Source: Oscillospiraceae bacterium (GTDB taxonomy: Bacteria > Bacillota > Clostridia > Oscillospirales > Acutalibacteraceae). From it: DNA of 64,000 bases. The notes below the pieces were generated by a model. It was not told where the DNA came from and did no database searches. It saw nothing but the letters and a program-made list of their open reading frames with translations. Position 1 is the stretch's first letter; the number at the start of each line of letters is the position of its first letter. Below are positions 34,598-43,881 of the stretch, one piece after another. The translations under genes were made by a program, and so were the position numbers. The stretch covers positions 1 to 64,000 of the forward strand of contig SVOQ01000014.1 of NCBI GenBank assembly GCA_015066345.1, written 5' to 3'.

Positions 34598-36409
34598 ATG
34601 AGAAATATTGATTGTAAAAATATTAAAATAAATGATGGCTTCTGGAAAATAAAACAGGATATGGTAAACAATATTACCCTTAAATCCGTTTACGAAAGAT
34701 TCAAAGAAACCCACCGTTTTGATGCTCTCGACTGTACTTGGAAAGAGGGCGACCCTGATTTGCCCCATGTTTTCTGGGATTCGGATATTGCCAAATGGAT
34801 TGAAAGCGTAGGTTATAATGCTTTTGCTTACGACAATGATGAGCTTATAAAAATTGTTGATGAGTCCGTTGAGAAAATAATAAAAAACCGCGATGAAAAC
34901 GGTTATTTCAATAGTCATTTCCTTGTTACGGGTGAACGCTTCACCGTCAGAAATGAACATGAATTATATTGTGCGGGTCATCTTATGGAGGCGGCGGTTG
35001 CGTACTATAAAGCAACGGGTAAAAGGGCACTTCTTGACGTAATGTGTAAATACGCAGACTATATTGAGAAGATTTTTATAAAAGAACAGTCCGCCGAATT
35101 TATGACACCCGGTCACCCCGAAATTGAACTTGCCCTCGTTAAACTTTACGAGGTAACGGGTGAAAAACGTTACCTTGAAATGTCAAAATTCTTCATTGAT
35201 AACCACGGTGCAAATGACAAAGATAAGGAATTATACCCCGGTTGTCACTTGCTCTATAATCAGGACGAAAAGCCTATAAGAGAACGTGATACCGTAGACG
35301 GTCACTGCGTAAGAGCCTTGTATCTTTTAGCGGGTGCAGCGGATATAGCCTATTTATATAATGATAAGGAACTTTTTGAAGCCACAGAACGTTGCTTTGA
35401 AAACGTTGTAAACAAAAGAATGTATATTACGGGTGCTACGGGCAGTACCTGTCACGGTGAGTCATTTACTATTGACTACGATTTACCTAACAGGGATGCT
35501 TACGCGGAAACCTGTGCGGCAATTTCTCTTGCATTCTTTGCAAACCGTATGATAAGACTTAATGCGGATTCAAAATACGCGGATGCAGTAGAAAAAGTAA
35601 TGTACAACGGTGCATTGTCGGGTATTTCCGTGGACGGCAAAGGCTTTTTCTATGAAAATCCCTTGGAAATAGATGTGGATTTCAACAATGTTCATCCTTG
35701 TACCGATGGTGGCAGACGTTACCCCATAACTCAGCGTAAAGAAGTGTTTGATTGCTCCTGCTGTCCTCCCAATGTAACACGTTTCATTGCGGGGATAGGT
35801 GAATATATGTATTTGTACAACGTGGATACATTATTTATAAATCAGTACATAGCATCCGAAACACAGACCGATAATCTTAAAATTACGCAGGAAACCCAAT
35901 ATCCCTCAAGAGGTGAAGTGAAAATCACCCTTGAAAATAACATAAAAAAATATATCGCCTTGAGAATACCAGGTTGGTGTAATGACTTTTCTGTAAATAA
36001 GGAATACACACTTAAAAAAGGGTATGCGTATGTTGAAGTTGAAAAAGATGATGAAATTATAATCAACTTCAATATGCCCGTAAGATTTGTTTCGGCAAAT
36101 AAAAAAGTGCATACAAATTCGGGTAGAGTGGCAATTATGCGCGGTCCCGTTGTTTACTGCCTTGAGGGAGTTGATAACGGCAAGGATTTAACCGCTTTAA
36201 GAGTGGATATAAAGGGAAAAACACAGGTTGCAGAAGGTGAGTTTATTGTTCCCGATATAATAGCCGAAGGCTTTAAAGAAACGGAAAACGATAATCTTTA
36301 TTTTGATGCAACCGATGAATATATTGAAACCTCGCTTAAATTTATACCCTACTACGCCTACGCAAACCGTGGCGAAACGGATATGCTCGTATGGGTTTTG
36401 AAAAAATAA
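34598..36409 (+). CDS. GH127 beta-L-arabinofuranosidase family protein
   Basis: 603 aa. The (alpha/alpha)6 barrel of GH127 is recognisable by NDGFWKIKQDMV at the N-terminus, GHLMEAAVAYYKATG, and the zinc/nucleophile motif CSCCPPNVTRF, in which one Cys is the nucleophile in HypBA1. C-terminal beta domains follow. No signal peptide. Known members remove beta-L-arabinofuranose from hydroxyproline-linked or other oligosaccharides. AGGTGAG precedes ATG 34598. Transcribed with the SGNH esterase. Confidence 0.92.
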   Translation: MRNIDCKNIKINDGFWKIKQDMVNNITLKSVYERFKETHRFDALDCTWKEGDPDLPHVFWDSDIAKWIESVGYNAFAYDNDELIKIVDESVEKIIKNRDENGYFNSHFLVTGERFTVRNEHELYCAGHLMEAAVAYYKATGKRALLDVMCKYADYIEKIFIKEQSAEFMTPGHPEIELALVKLYEVTGEKRYLEMSKFFIDNHGANDKDKELYPGCHLLYNQDEKPIRERDTVDGHCVRALYLLAGAADIAYLYNDKELFEATERCFENVVNKRMYITGATGSTCHGESFTIDYDLPNRDAYAETCAAISLAFFANRMIRLNADSKYADAVEKVMYNGALSGISVDGKGFFYENPLEIDVDFNNVHPCTDGGRRYPITQRKEVFDCSCCPPNVTRFIAGIGEYMYLYNVDTLFINQYIASETQTDNLKITQETQYPSRGEVKITLENNIKKYIALRIPGWCNDFSVNKEYTLKKGYAYVEVEKDDEIIINFNMPVRFVSANKKVHTNSGRVAIMRGPVVYCLEGVDNGKDLTALRVDIKGKTQVAEGEFIVPDIIAEGFKETENDNLYFDATDEYIETSLKFIPYYAYANRGETDMLVWVLKK

Positions 36410-36417
36410 AATTATTG

Positions 36418-36459
36418 AACAAACCCTCTGCAAATTTTTTGATTTGCAGAGGGTTTGTT
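36418..36459. terminator. bidirectional terminator between GH127 and anti-sigma genes
   Basis: A perfect 18-bp stem, AACAAACCCTCTGCAAAT with its complement, around TTTTTG, between converging genes. T-rich sequence lies on both sides. Confidence 0.88.
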
Positions 36460-36462
36460 ATG

Positions 36463-37299
36463 TTATTTAATTATGACTGTTTCTGTTTTATAGTCCACTT
36501 TTACTGTGTAATATAAACCGAGGTTTTTCAATGCTCCTTGTAGGGTATAATTATCTACAATAAAATCATCCCCATAGGTTCTATACATAGGTATGTCGGT
36601 AACTCCTGCAGTACCCGGTGCGTAAAGGGGCGTCAGAATATTTACTGTACTGTTTTCCTCTTTGAGGGTGCATTTTTCTGCGTCCAATATATAGTTTTTT
36701 TCGTTCAGAGTGATTATTGCTTCGGTTTCACTTTGCCACACAGTGGTTGCACCAAATTCTTCGAGAATTGCTGTAAGTGGGAGTTCTGCATAATTTTTTA
36801 TTTCAAAAAATTTAACGTAATTGTCGGGAGCAATATCTTTGCCGTTTACAAGCAAAACCTGGTGGTAATGGACCTGAGTTTCAATGGGCGGTACGGAGTA
36901 TTGAACATAGATTTCTTTTTCGCCTGTTTCGGAGTTTAGGATTTCGGCAACCTCTGAGGGGATTTTTGAATCCTCAACGGATGCAGTTTCGTGAGCATAG
37001 TTTAGGATTTCGGCAACCTCTGAGGGGATTTTTGAATCCTCAACGGATGCAGTTTCGTGAGCATAGTTTTGGGTTAACGACACTTTTGTAGTGTTATCGG
37101 TAAAACTTTTTAATCCGATACCTGCACTTATGCTTAAAACCAGAACAAGACCACATATTGCCGCGGTGGATATTGTAAGTCGGGGTAAACTTTTTGTTTT
37201 TTTCGGTTGGGCAGAATTTAATTTTGTCGAAAGTCTGGTTTCTAAAAACTCATCCGGTTTAACGTTTTCCAATGATTTCTTTATGTCGTGTTTATTCAT
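36463..37299 (-). CDS. anti-sigma-like membrane protein with copper-amine-oxidase-N-like domain
   Basis: 278 aa. The N-terminus (about 1-30) resembles the cytoplasmic part of anti-sigma factors, followed by one membrane segment (TISTAAICGLVLVLSISAGIG in part). The outer part contains a perfect tandem duplication of 22 residues (NYAHETASVEDS..., twice), then a domain like the N-terminal domain of copper amine oxidases (LPLTAILEEFGATTVW) often found in Firmicutes surface proteins. The ATG at 37299 is better spaced from GGAGG than the one two codons earlier. It overlaps the sigma factor stop codon, so it is its probable regulator. Confidence 0.72.
   Translation of the reverse strand: MNKHDIKKSLENVKPDEFLETRLSTKLNSAQPKKTKSLPRLTISTAAICGLVLVLSISAGIGLKSFTDNTTKVSLTQNYAHETASVEDSKIPSEVAEILNYAHETASVEDSKIPSEVAEILNSETGEKEIYVQYSVPPIETQVHYHQVLLVNGKDIAPDNYVKFFEIKNYAELPLTAILEEFGATTVWQSETEAIITLNEKNYILDAEKCTLKEENSTVNILTPLYAPGTAGVTDIPMYRTYGDDFIVDNYTLQGALKNLGLYYTVKVDYKTETVIIK
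36934..37065 (-). repeat. perfect 66-bp tandem duplication inside anti-sigma gene
   Basis: Bases 36934-36999 and 37000-37065 are identical. 66 bp is 22 codons, so the reading frame is kept and 22 residues appear twice in a row just outside the membrane. Absence of any mismatch suggests a recent event or an assembly artefact. Confidence 0.97.
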
Positions 37300-37774
37300 T
37301 TTCATAATCCTCCAATTCTATTTTTAATAATTCTCTGCTACGTTTAAGACGCATTTTAACTGCTGATTTACTAATTTTCAGTATCTGCGAAATTTCGTTT
37401 ACAGAGTAATCATTGTAATAATAAAGCACAATTACGGATTTATATTTAGGAGAAAGAGAAAGAACTTTTTTGAGAATATCTATATGTAAATCATTATTGG
37501 TGTCTTTAATATGTATTTGTAAATCATCGATATTTACATTTTTCCGTGAGGCGGATTTTAAAAGATTAACAGCCTTATTCTGAGTTGTTCGTATAAGCCA
37601 CGCTTTTTGATGCTCATCATCTTTGAATTTCGGAGAATTGTTTAGAAAGGCGAAGAATACATCCTGAAGAACATCTTCAGTATCCTGTGGGTTTCCGAGA
37701 TAAACAAAGGCTATTCTATACAGCATTTCACCGTATGTGTTATATATAGTTTTGAAGTCTGTATTTTTATCCAT
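37292..37774 (-). CDS. ECF-family RNA polymerase sigma factor
   Basis: 160 aa, typical of extracytoplasmic-function sigma-70. Region 2 shows YLGNPQDTEDVLQDVFFAFL and RTTQNKAVNLL; region 4 shows SVNEISQILKISKSAVKMRL, the helix-turn-helix for the -35 element. Its last codons carry the ribosome binding site and the start of the anti-sigma-like gene, an arrangement usual for a sigma/anti-sigma pair. GGAG precedes the ATG. Target promoters are not evident. Confidence 0.93.
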   Translation of the reverse strand: MDKNTDFKTIYNTYGEMLYRIAFVYLGNPQDTEDVLQDVFFAFLNNSPKFKDDEHQKAWLIRTTQNKAVNLLKSASRKNVNIDDLQIHIKDTNNDLHIDILKKVLSLSPKYKSVIVLYYYNDYSVNEISQILKISKSAVKMRLKRSRELLKIELEDYENE

Positions 37775-37827
37775 AACGAACTCCTTTCACCTATAAAACA
37801 ATCAAGCGGTATAAAAGGTCACAAAAA

Positions 37828-37853
37828 AATGGGGGATTAAAAAATCCCCCATT
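37828..37853 (-). terminator. terminator of hppA
   Basis: AATGGGGGATT pairs with AATCCCCCATT. On the minus strand it is followed by TTTTTTG, directly after the hppA stop codon. Confidence 0.88.
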
Positions 37854-37862
37854 GAGTTTTTA

Positions 37863-39941
37863 TTAAAGTATACTGAATTTGATTACAACTGCTGCAAAAA
37901 CAATTGATACCATTGAAAGCAGTTTAATGAGAATGTTAATTGAGGGACCTGCTGTGTCCTTGAAGGGGTCACCTACAGTATCACCAACAACCGCGGCTTT
38001 GTGACAGGATGAGCCTTTTCCGCCGTGAGTACCGCTTTCAATATATTTTTTAGCGTTATCCCACGCACCGCCTGAGTTTGACATAAACACCGCCATAAGG
38101 AATCCTGTGGCAGTTGCACCTGCGAGCATACCGACAACGCCCGTACAACCGAGAACAAGACCAACTGCAATGGGTACTGCAATTGCCACAATAGTGGGCA
38201 ATACCATTTCTTTAAGACTTGCTTTTGTGCAAAGGTCTACGCATCTTGCGTAATCGGGGTCGGTTTTACCTTCCATAAGACCTGCAATTTCCCTGAACTG
38301 GCGACGAACTTCTTTTACAACGCTTTGTGCAGCCTTGCCCACTGAATCCATAGTAAGGGCGGCAAACACAAAGGGAAGACAAGCACCAATGAACATACCC
38401 ATTAAAACAGTAGGATTCATAAGGCTTAAATCAGAGATTTTTTCCGCACCGCCGGGGATGGAGTTGGCTTTGTCGATGTATGATGCCATAAGTGCCAAGG
38501 CGGTAAGTGCTGCAGAGCCGATGGCGAAACCTTTACCTGTGGCGGCGGTTGTGTTACCTAAAGAGTCAAGAGCGTCCGTTCTCTGGCGAACCTCTTTGGG
38601 AAGACCGGACATTTCTGCAATACCACCAGCGTTATCGGCTACGGGTCCGTAAGCATCGGTTGCAAGGGTGATACCCAAAGTTGAGAGCATACCTACTGCC
38701 GCAAGAGCGATACCGTAAAGACCTTGTGAGCCACCACCTGAAACGAAGTATGATACAAGCACACAAACTGCAACGATAACAATGGGTAATGCAGTTGAAA
38801 TCATACCAAGGGAAAGACCGCTGATGATTATGGTTGCGGAACCTGTTTCAGAAGAATCAGAAAGTTTTTTAGTGGGTTTGTATGTGTCGGAGGTGAAATA
38901 TTCTGTAGCCTGACCGATTAAAACACCCGCTAAAAGACCCGCGAGAATGGGGAAGTATAAAGTCCAGTTTTCTTTTCCTAAAATGAAGTAAACCAAGGGG
39001 AAAGAAATAATCGCAATAACAATAGCTGAGAAATTTGTACCTTTGCTCAAGGCTCTGAGCAAGTCTTTCTGTGATGCACCCTCTTTGGTGCGAACAAGGA
39101 ATGTACCGATAATTGAGCAAATAACACCCATTGCCGCAAGGATAAGGGGTAAAGACATAGCCTTCATATCACCATTAAAAGCGGCAACACCTAAAGCGGA
39201 GGCGGATAAAATTGAACCTACGTAAGATTCATAAAGGTCCGCACCCATACCTGCAACGTCGCCTACATTGTCGCCTACGTTATCCGCAATAACTGCGGGG
39301 TTTCTGGGGTCATCCTCGGGGATACCTGCTTCAACCTTACCAACAAGGTCCGCGCCTACGTCGGCGGCTTTTGTGAATATACCGCCACCTACACGGGCAA
39401 AAAGAGCCATACAGGAAGCACCCATACCAAAGGTGAGCATTGCACTCGTGATTTCAGTCGCTTCTAACTTGAAAACGAATTTCAAAAGGAAGAACCATAT
39501 TGAAATATCAAGAAGACCTAAACCAACAACAGTAAAGCCCATTACCGAACCTGCGGAGAAAGCTACTCTTAAGCCACGGTTAAGACCCTCGCGACAGGCG
39601 TTTGCGGTACGTGCATTTGATGCAGTTGCTATTTTCATACCGATAAATCCCGAAAGAGCCGAGAAGAATCCGCCCGTAACAAAAGCAAAGGGTACGTATG
39701 GCGTAAGGAGTTTTAATATTGCCATTACACAAAGTATAACAAAAAGCACCGCGAAGAAAATGCCGACGATTTTATACTGACGTTTTAAAAATGCATTGGC
39801 ACCTCTGCGAATGGCTTTCGCCTGTTTTTGCATTTTGTCGGTTCCTTCTGAGAATTTAAGCACTTTTTTAGCGGTGAAAACAGCAAATAAAAGTGCGGCA
39901 ACTGAACCGATAAATGTAAAGAGAATTAAATAATTTCCCAT
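37863..39941 (-). CDS. hppA: membrane-bound ion-pumping pyrophosphatase
   Basis: 692 aa with about 16 membrane segments. It couples pyrophosphate hydrolysis to H+ or Na+ transport. The substrate motif DNVGDNVGDVAGMGADLYES is intact, and DNAGGIAEM and GDTVGDPFKDTAGPS match the family. In DSLGNTTAATGKG an Ala occupies the position that is Lys in K+-independent enzymes, which predicts the K+-dependent group; many of those pump Na+. I cannot tell H+ from Na+ by eye. A strong promoter lies upstream on the minus strand. Confidence 0.96.
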   Translation of the reverse strand: MGNYLILFTFIGSVAALLFAVFTAKKVLKFSEGTDKMQKQAKAIRRGANAFLKRQYKIVGIFFAVLFVILCVMAILKLLTPYVPFAFVTGGFFSALSGFIGMKIATASNARTANACREGLNRGLRVAFSAGSVMGFTVVGLGLLDISIWFFLLKFVFKLEATEITSAMLTFGMGASCMALFARVGGGIFTKAADVGADLVGKVEAGIPEDDPRNPAVIADNVGDNVGDVAGMGADLYESYVGSILSASALGVAAFNGDMKAMSLPLILAAMGVICSIIGTFLVRTKEGASQKDLLRALSKGTNFSAIVIAIISFPLVYFILGKENWTLYFPILAGLLAGVLIGQATEYFTSDTYKPTKKLSDSSETGSATIIISGLSLGMISTALPIVIVAVCVLVSYFVSGGGSQGLYGIALAAVGMLSTLGITLATDAYGPVADNAGGIAEMSGLPKEVRQRTDALDSLGNTTAATGKGFAIGSAALTALALMASYIDKANSIPGGAEKISDLSLMNPTVLMGMFIGACLPFVFAALTMDSVGKAAQSVVKEVRRQFREIAGLMEGKTDPDYARCVDLCTKASLKEMVLPTIVAIAVPIAVGLVLGCTGVVGMLAGATATGFLMAVFMSNSGGAWDNAKKYIESGTHGGKGSSCHKAAVVGDTVGDPFKDTAGPSINILIKLLSMVSIVFAAVVIKFSIL

Positions 39942-39989
39942 ATAAACACTTCTTTCAAAAGAATATATAATATATTTTTTAGGTAAAGT

Positions 39990-40018
39990 ATTATATTCCA
40001 GTTTTGTTGTTATGTCAA
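39990..40018 (-). promoter_or_regulatory. predicted promoter for hppA
   Basis: On the minus strand TTGACA, a 17-base spacer and a perfect TATAAT, about 50 bases before the hppA start codon. Near-consensus. Confidence 0.82.
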
Positions 40019-40074
40019 GTTTTTCGATAAAGTAAGTTATGATATTACATTTTTCGACACAGCATTTCTTATTA

Positions 40075-40103
40075 TTGACTATAATAATTATTTATGGTAA
40101 CTT
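40075..40103 (+). promoter_or_regulatory. predicted promoter for exported unknown gene
   Basis: TTGACT, a 17-base spacer and TAACTT. The -10 element is weak. Confidence 0.45.
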
Positions 40104-40137
40104 TAAATAAGCAATTATTAATGAATAGGTGATTATT

Positions 40138-41523
40138 ATGAAAAAATCATTGAAAATTGCACTTTGTGTAATTTGCGTTATCGTAATTGGTGTGGTGGGG
40201 ATTTTCTCACCGTATTTATTAAGTTTTGTAGCAAAGGATGGTAGTCCGAAAATGGTTGTTTTTAACGGTAAAACAAATTCAATTAAAGCACCTTTTTCTG
40301 AATATGGTACTCCCATTGAGTTTGAAGATAAAAATTGCGGATGGTTTAATTATTATGCCATTGAATATTATTCTGATTGTTATGTAAAGGTTAAGTTTAA
40401 TTATTCAGCAGGTGTTAAAAAAATTACGGAAGAGTTTTTCCTTGAGCCCGTTACGGATAAAAGCACTTTTTATTCCTTTGTAGATGGTGCAATGGATAAT
40501 AAACGCGGTAATAAACTCGAGTCAATAAGTGTACAAAGTCTTACTGAGGGTAAGAGCACCGTTTCAATTTTTAATTTTTATGTTTATAACAGGGAAGTTC
40601 CCGACAGAGAGGTTTTTGTTGAGGCAGATAATCTTAAAATCGGTGTTGATTTACTCTGGGGCGGTGCATTGAGTTATGTTGAGGATTTAAATTCCAATGT
40701 TCAAGCGGTGTCCGTTGACGGTCAGATTAAGGTGGATTCAAATGCAGAGAAGCGTTATAACGCAAAGTCTGTAAATGATAATGTGAACCTTATAAACCGC
40801 AACGATACAGGAAGACTTGTTCAGCAGTCATATTACGGTACAATAGACTATGATAATGGTATCTATATGGATACTGAGTGGCATTATAATCCTGTTCAGG
40901 GTGGCAATCAATTTAACGATGCAAGTAAAATTGTTGATTTGAAAATCACTGAAAATAGCATATATATTAAATGCAGACCCCTTGACTGGGCAAAGGAAAA
41001 GGAATTTATAGCCCCCTCATATATGGAGGCTACATATTCTATTGAAAACGGTGCGGTTCATGGCAAATGCCGTTTCGTGGATTTTTCGGGTTATCCTGAA
41101 AATCTACGCGAACAGGAAATTCCTGCTTTTTATTGTATAGAACCATTTAATAATTTCGTTTATTATAAAGGCGATAAGCCTTGGACAGGAGACGCCCTCA
41201 CAAGTGAACCCGACCTTATTTTCTGGCCCGATGCGGGATATCCTAATTTCCATTCAAAGGAAAATTGGGCGGCATTTACGGGTGAGTTTGAGGATAGCTT
41301 CGGTATAGGAATTTACGTGCCTGACCAGACAAGGTTTTTGGCAGGTGTATTTAACCGTGAGCAGACAACAAATGAGGACCCCTCAAGGGATGGCTGTACA
41401 TCCTATATTGCAGTAATAAAGGAAATGAATTTTAAAAGTTACGAGCCCTTTGAATATGACTTTTATCTTGCCACAGGTAATACCGAAGAGATAAGAGGAA
41501 CATTTAAGGAAATTAGCAGATAA
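40138..41523 (+). CDS. membrane-anchored or exported protein of unknown function
   Basis: 461 aa. An N-terminal membrane segment (SLKIALCVICVIVIGVVGIF, about 4-23) lacks a lipobox Cys and has no clear cleavage site, so it is probably an anchor. The remainder is rich in beta-type sequence and aromatic residues (YYGTIDYDNGIYMDTEW, WHYNPVQGGNQFND, FWPDAGYPNFHSKENW), like carbohydrate-interacting beta-sandwich proteins. I do not recognise a named family and see no catalytic motif. ATG 40138 follows AGGTGATTATT. Probably a single-gene transcript; it lies among polysaccharide genes only loosely. Confidence 0.7.
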   Translation: MKKSLKIALCVICVIVIGVVGIFSPYLLSFVAKDGSPKMVVFNGKTNSIKAPFSEYGTPIEFEDKNCGWFNYYAIEYYSDCYVKVKFNYSAGVKKITEEFFLEPVTDKSTFYSFVDGAMDNKRGNKLESISVQSLTEGKSTVSIFNFYVYNREVPDREVFVEADNLKIGVDLLWGGALSYVEDLNSNVQAVSVDGQIKVDSNAEKRYNAKSVNDNVNLINRNDTGRLVQQSYYGTIDYDNGIYMDTEWHYNPVQGGNQFNDASKIVDLKITENSIYIKCRPLDWAKEKEFIAPSYMEATYSIENGAVHGKCRFVDFSGYPENLREQEIPAFYCIEPFNNFVYYKGDKPWTGDALTSEPDLIFWPDAGYPNFHSKENWAAFTGEFEDSFGIGIYVPDQTRFLAGVFNREQTTNEDPSRDGCTSYIAVIKEMNFKSYEPFEYDFYLATGNTEEIRGTFKEISR

Positions 41524-41538
41524 AGCGAAGCCTATCAT

Positions 41539-41588
41539 CCCTGTTTTGTCGTAGACAAAATAGGGAGGGGGACCACGCGTAAGCGTGG
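41539..41588. repeat. double-hairpin intergenic element
   Basis: CCCTGTTTTGTC pairs with GACAAAATAGGG (41539-41565), and CCACGC pairs with GCGTGG (41573-41588). They are joined by GAGGGGGA and followed by TGGTGGGTAGTTCTC. There is no T-tract. The form resembles dispersed palindromic repeats of Clostridia genomes, which is from memory; no second copy is in this window. Confidence 0.5.
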
Positions 41589-41625
41589 TGGTGGGTAGTT
41601 CTCTTTCTGTTTTTCTTCAGCTGGA

Positions 41626-41665
41626 AATAACAAATCGGGTCAGGTAACTGACCCGATTTGTTATT
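41626..41665. terminator. bidirectional terminator before acetyltransferase stop
   Basis: AATAACAAATCGGGTCAG pairs perfectly with CTGACCCGATTTGTTATT around GTAA, followed by TTACTTT. It lies between converging genes. Confidence 0.85.
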
Positions 41666-42340
41666 TTACTTTCTTTCCTTTATTACCTTTGCGGGGCATC
41701 CTACTGCAACCGAATAGGGAGGAATGGGTTTAACAACTACGCTACCTGCGCCGATTACGGAGCCGTCACCGATATTGCCCGAGTACATAACTGCGGCTCT
41801 CATACCGATATAAACGTCGTTACCGATAGTAACCTTTTCACAATGACCGCCCTGACTGTAAATAATCTGATTGGGGTCGTCAAAAATATGTGAATAGGGA
41901 GTGAGTGTAATGTTCTGTGCAAGAAGACAATCATCACCGATTTCAAGACCCTTGTGACCGAAAAGGGTTGTGCCCGTACCGATGTAAACGCCCTTGCCGA
42001 CAGTGATGTAGCCTTCGGTTACTCTTTCGGTGTCAAGGTAAACTCTCTGCTGAAGTCTTACGCCGTCAGAAAGGGTGATTCCCTTTTCACCACGAGCCAT
42101 AAGTGTAACATCATCACCAATGGATACGTTGTTGCCAACTGAGATGAACTGAGGATTTGTAATATGCACACCTCTGCCGATGGTTACGTTTTCGCCCATG
42201 GATCTGAATTTTGTTCTGTAATATTCAACTCTGAGCTTTGCGGCGTATTCAGAATCATCATTCATAAAAACAGTTTTATAAAAACTTTCTCTGCTTTCGT
42301 CGTCCATATTATTGAACGCATTTGTAAAAAATTTATCCAT
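41666..42340 (-). CDS. hexapeptide-repeat acyltransferase
   Basis: 224 aa. Many left-handed beta-helix repeats ([LIV]-G-x4), such as VTIGRGVHITNPQFISVG, ISVGNNVSIGDDVTLM, and VTIGNDVYIGMRAAVM with GDGSVIGAGSVVVKPIPPYSVAVG near the end, as in sugar O-acetyltransferases (MaaT, LacA, NeuD-like). It would transfer an acetyl group from acetyl-CoA to a sugar or similar. AAGGAG precedes the ATG. It follows the MFS gene by 15 bases on the same strand, so detoxifying acetylation of an imported sugar, or export of an acetylated one, are possibilities. Confidence 0.88.
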   Translation of the reverse strand: MDKFFTNAFNNMDDESRESFYKTVFMNDDSEYAAKLRVEYYRTKFRSMGENVTIGRGVHITNPQFISVGNNVSIGDDVTLMARGEKGITLSDGVRLQQRVYLDTERVTEGYITVGKGVYIGTGTTLFGHKGLEIGDDCLLAQNITLTPYSHIFDDPNQIIYSQGGHCEKVTIGNDVYIGMRAAVMYSGNIGDGSVIGAGSVVVKPIPPYSVAVGCPAKVIKERK

Positions 42341-42355
42341 AATAAAATCTCCTTT

Positions 42356-43786
42356 TTAATCCCATTCGGTACCTGTAACGGTATCAAGGTTAATGTTTTT
42401 TGTATCGTGGGTTTTCTTAATAAGCATACCCAGACCCGCTACAAAACCGGGTACGAGTAATATCATAGCCACTGTGCCGATATATTCACTACCCAGGAGT
42501 ATTCCCGATAAGAAACCTGCTCCCATAGAAATGCCGTAGCCTAAAGCTACAATTATAAATTCGGCGGACATAGCGGATGAACGTAAATTTGTGGGGGCGG
42601 ATTCGCCAACCATCATAATAATAACATCGTTAACTGAATAGAAGCTACCTACACTTGCACCGCAGAAGAAACCAACAAGAAGGGGGTTCCAGTTATATCT
42701 TGAACCAACCCAGAAAAGGATGAAAGATGCAAGACAGTTTGTGGCGGTAGTAATAGCGGCGGCTTTTCTACCGATTCCGTCGGATATAAAGCCCATAATA
42801 ACCTGTGAAACGGCACAACCAACAGGGAAGAGGAAAAGTGCCGTACTTACAGGACCCGTGCTTACGGCATTCATTGCACTTTCGGAGAAATTACCGAAAA
42901 GGCTTTCTGCATATCCGTAAGACATAATTACCTGGTAGTCTATGGAGAAAATGAAGCCTAAGTTTAAAAATGTTGCGGTAATAAAGAGCCAACGGAGTTG
43001 TTTGTGTTTAAGTGCAAATTTCAACGCGGTGAAAAGGCCACCCTGAGCATTTTCTGCGTCCTTTTTGCGTTTTTCTTCGGCACGTTCTTCGTCGGTCATT
43101 CGTAATTGCCTGAGTTTTGACTGAACGAAAACCTCGGGCTCACGGGCTAAAAGCAACGCGATGAAACTGACAACAAGACCAATAAGGGCGGGAATAAAGT
43201 AAACCGCGCGCCACTCGGAAGCCTGAGTCATAAGCCAACGCCTTAAAAGGGGAACGAGCATAACACTCATATTAGCGACAAATTTTATTGATGAATAAAT
43301 ACGAGCCCTGTGTTTAGGTGGCGAAGTTTCCATTATGTAAACAACGTGCATATCGTGGGGTACAAAGAATTGTATCATACAAGCACCCAACAGGTACATT
43401 ATCAGGTTATTTGACAGGAATATTGAAATCAAGGCAATACTCATACCAAAGGTATTTATAACCAAGAATGTTTTTCTGCCGAAACGGTCCGCAAGGGGTC
43501 TGTAAAAAAGACCTAATACCTGAAAAGGTATTGCAAGGGATGATGCAAGATTAAGCATACCAACCGAACTCTGACCAAATGAAGCCATAAGGTCATTGGC
43601 GATTTCGGTCTTCATAAGGGTGTTGATTTGGGATGCGATTTCGTCGGTTGCATAAATCAACGTAATAATAAAAATTATGTAAATCAGATAAAAATTTTTG
43701 CCCTTGTAGTTAAGTTTCTTTTCCCAACGGGCAATTTGTTTTTGTCTTTTTTGCAAACTTTTAGGGTTTGCCACTGTTGTACTCAT
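42356..43786 (-). CDS. MFS transporter
   Basis: 476 aa with 12 membrane segments and a central cytoplasmic loop rich in charges (about 205-240, MTDEERAEEKRKKDAEN). RPLADRFGRK is the MFS motif between segments 2 and 3, and SDGIGRK is its repeat between 8 and 9. Related sugar or organic-acid porters look like this, but the substrate is not clear. I chose ATG 43786 after AGGTGACATT; an upstream ATG gives 18 residues without site. Co-transcribed with the acyltransferase. Confidence 0.87.
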   Translation of the reverse strand: MSTTVANPKSLQKRQKQIARWEKKLNYKGKNFYLIYIIFIITLIYATDEIASQINTLMKTEIANDLMASFGQSSVGMLNLASSLAIPFQVLGLFYRPLADRFGRKTFLVINTFGMSIALISIFLSNNLIMYLLGACMIQFFVPHDMHVVYIMETSPPKHRARIYSSIKFVANMSVMLVPLLRRWLMTQASEWRAVYFIPALIGLVVSFIALLLAREPEVFVQSKLRQLRMTDEERAEEKRKKDAENAQGGLFTALKFALKHKQLRWLFITATFLNLGFIFSIDYQVIMSYGYAESLFGNFSESAMNAVSTGPVSTALFLFPVGCAVSQVIMGFISDGIGRKAAAITTATNCLASFILFWVGSRYNWNPLLVGFFCGASVGSFYSVNDVIIMMVGESAPTNLRSSAMSAEFIIVALGYGISMGAGFLSGILLGSEYIGTVAMILLVPGFVAGLGMLIKKTHDTKNINLDTVTGTEWD

Positions 43787-43881
43787 AATGTCACCTGCTT
43801 TGGTGTGTATTATATCATTTATTTCCCTATCGGTCAACAATTATGAATTGTTAAATATCTGTAACACTTAAGGTGGCTTAG

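Noticed and set aside
36934-37065. CRISPR-like array
   Set aside because: There are only two adjacent units without spacers, and they are coding sequence.
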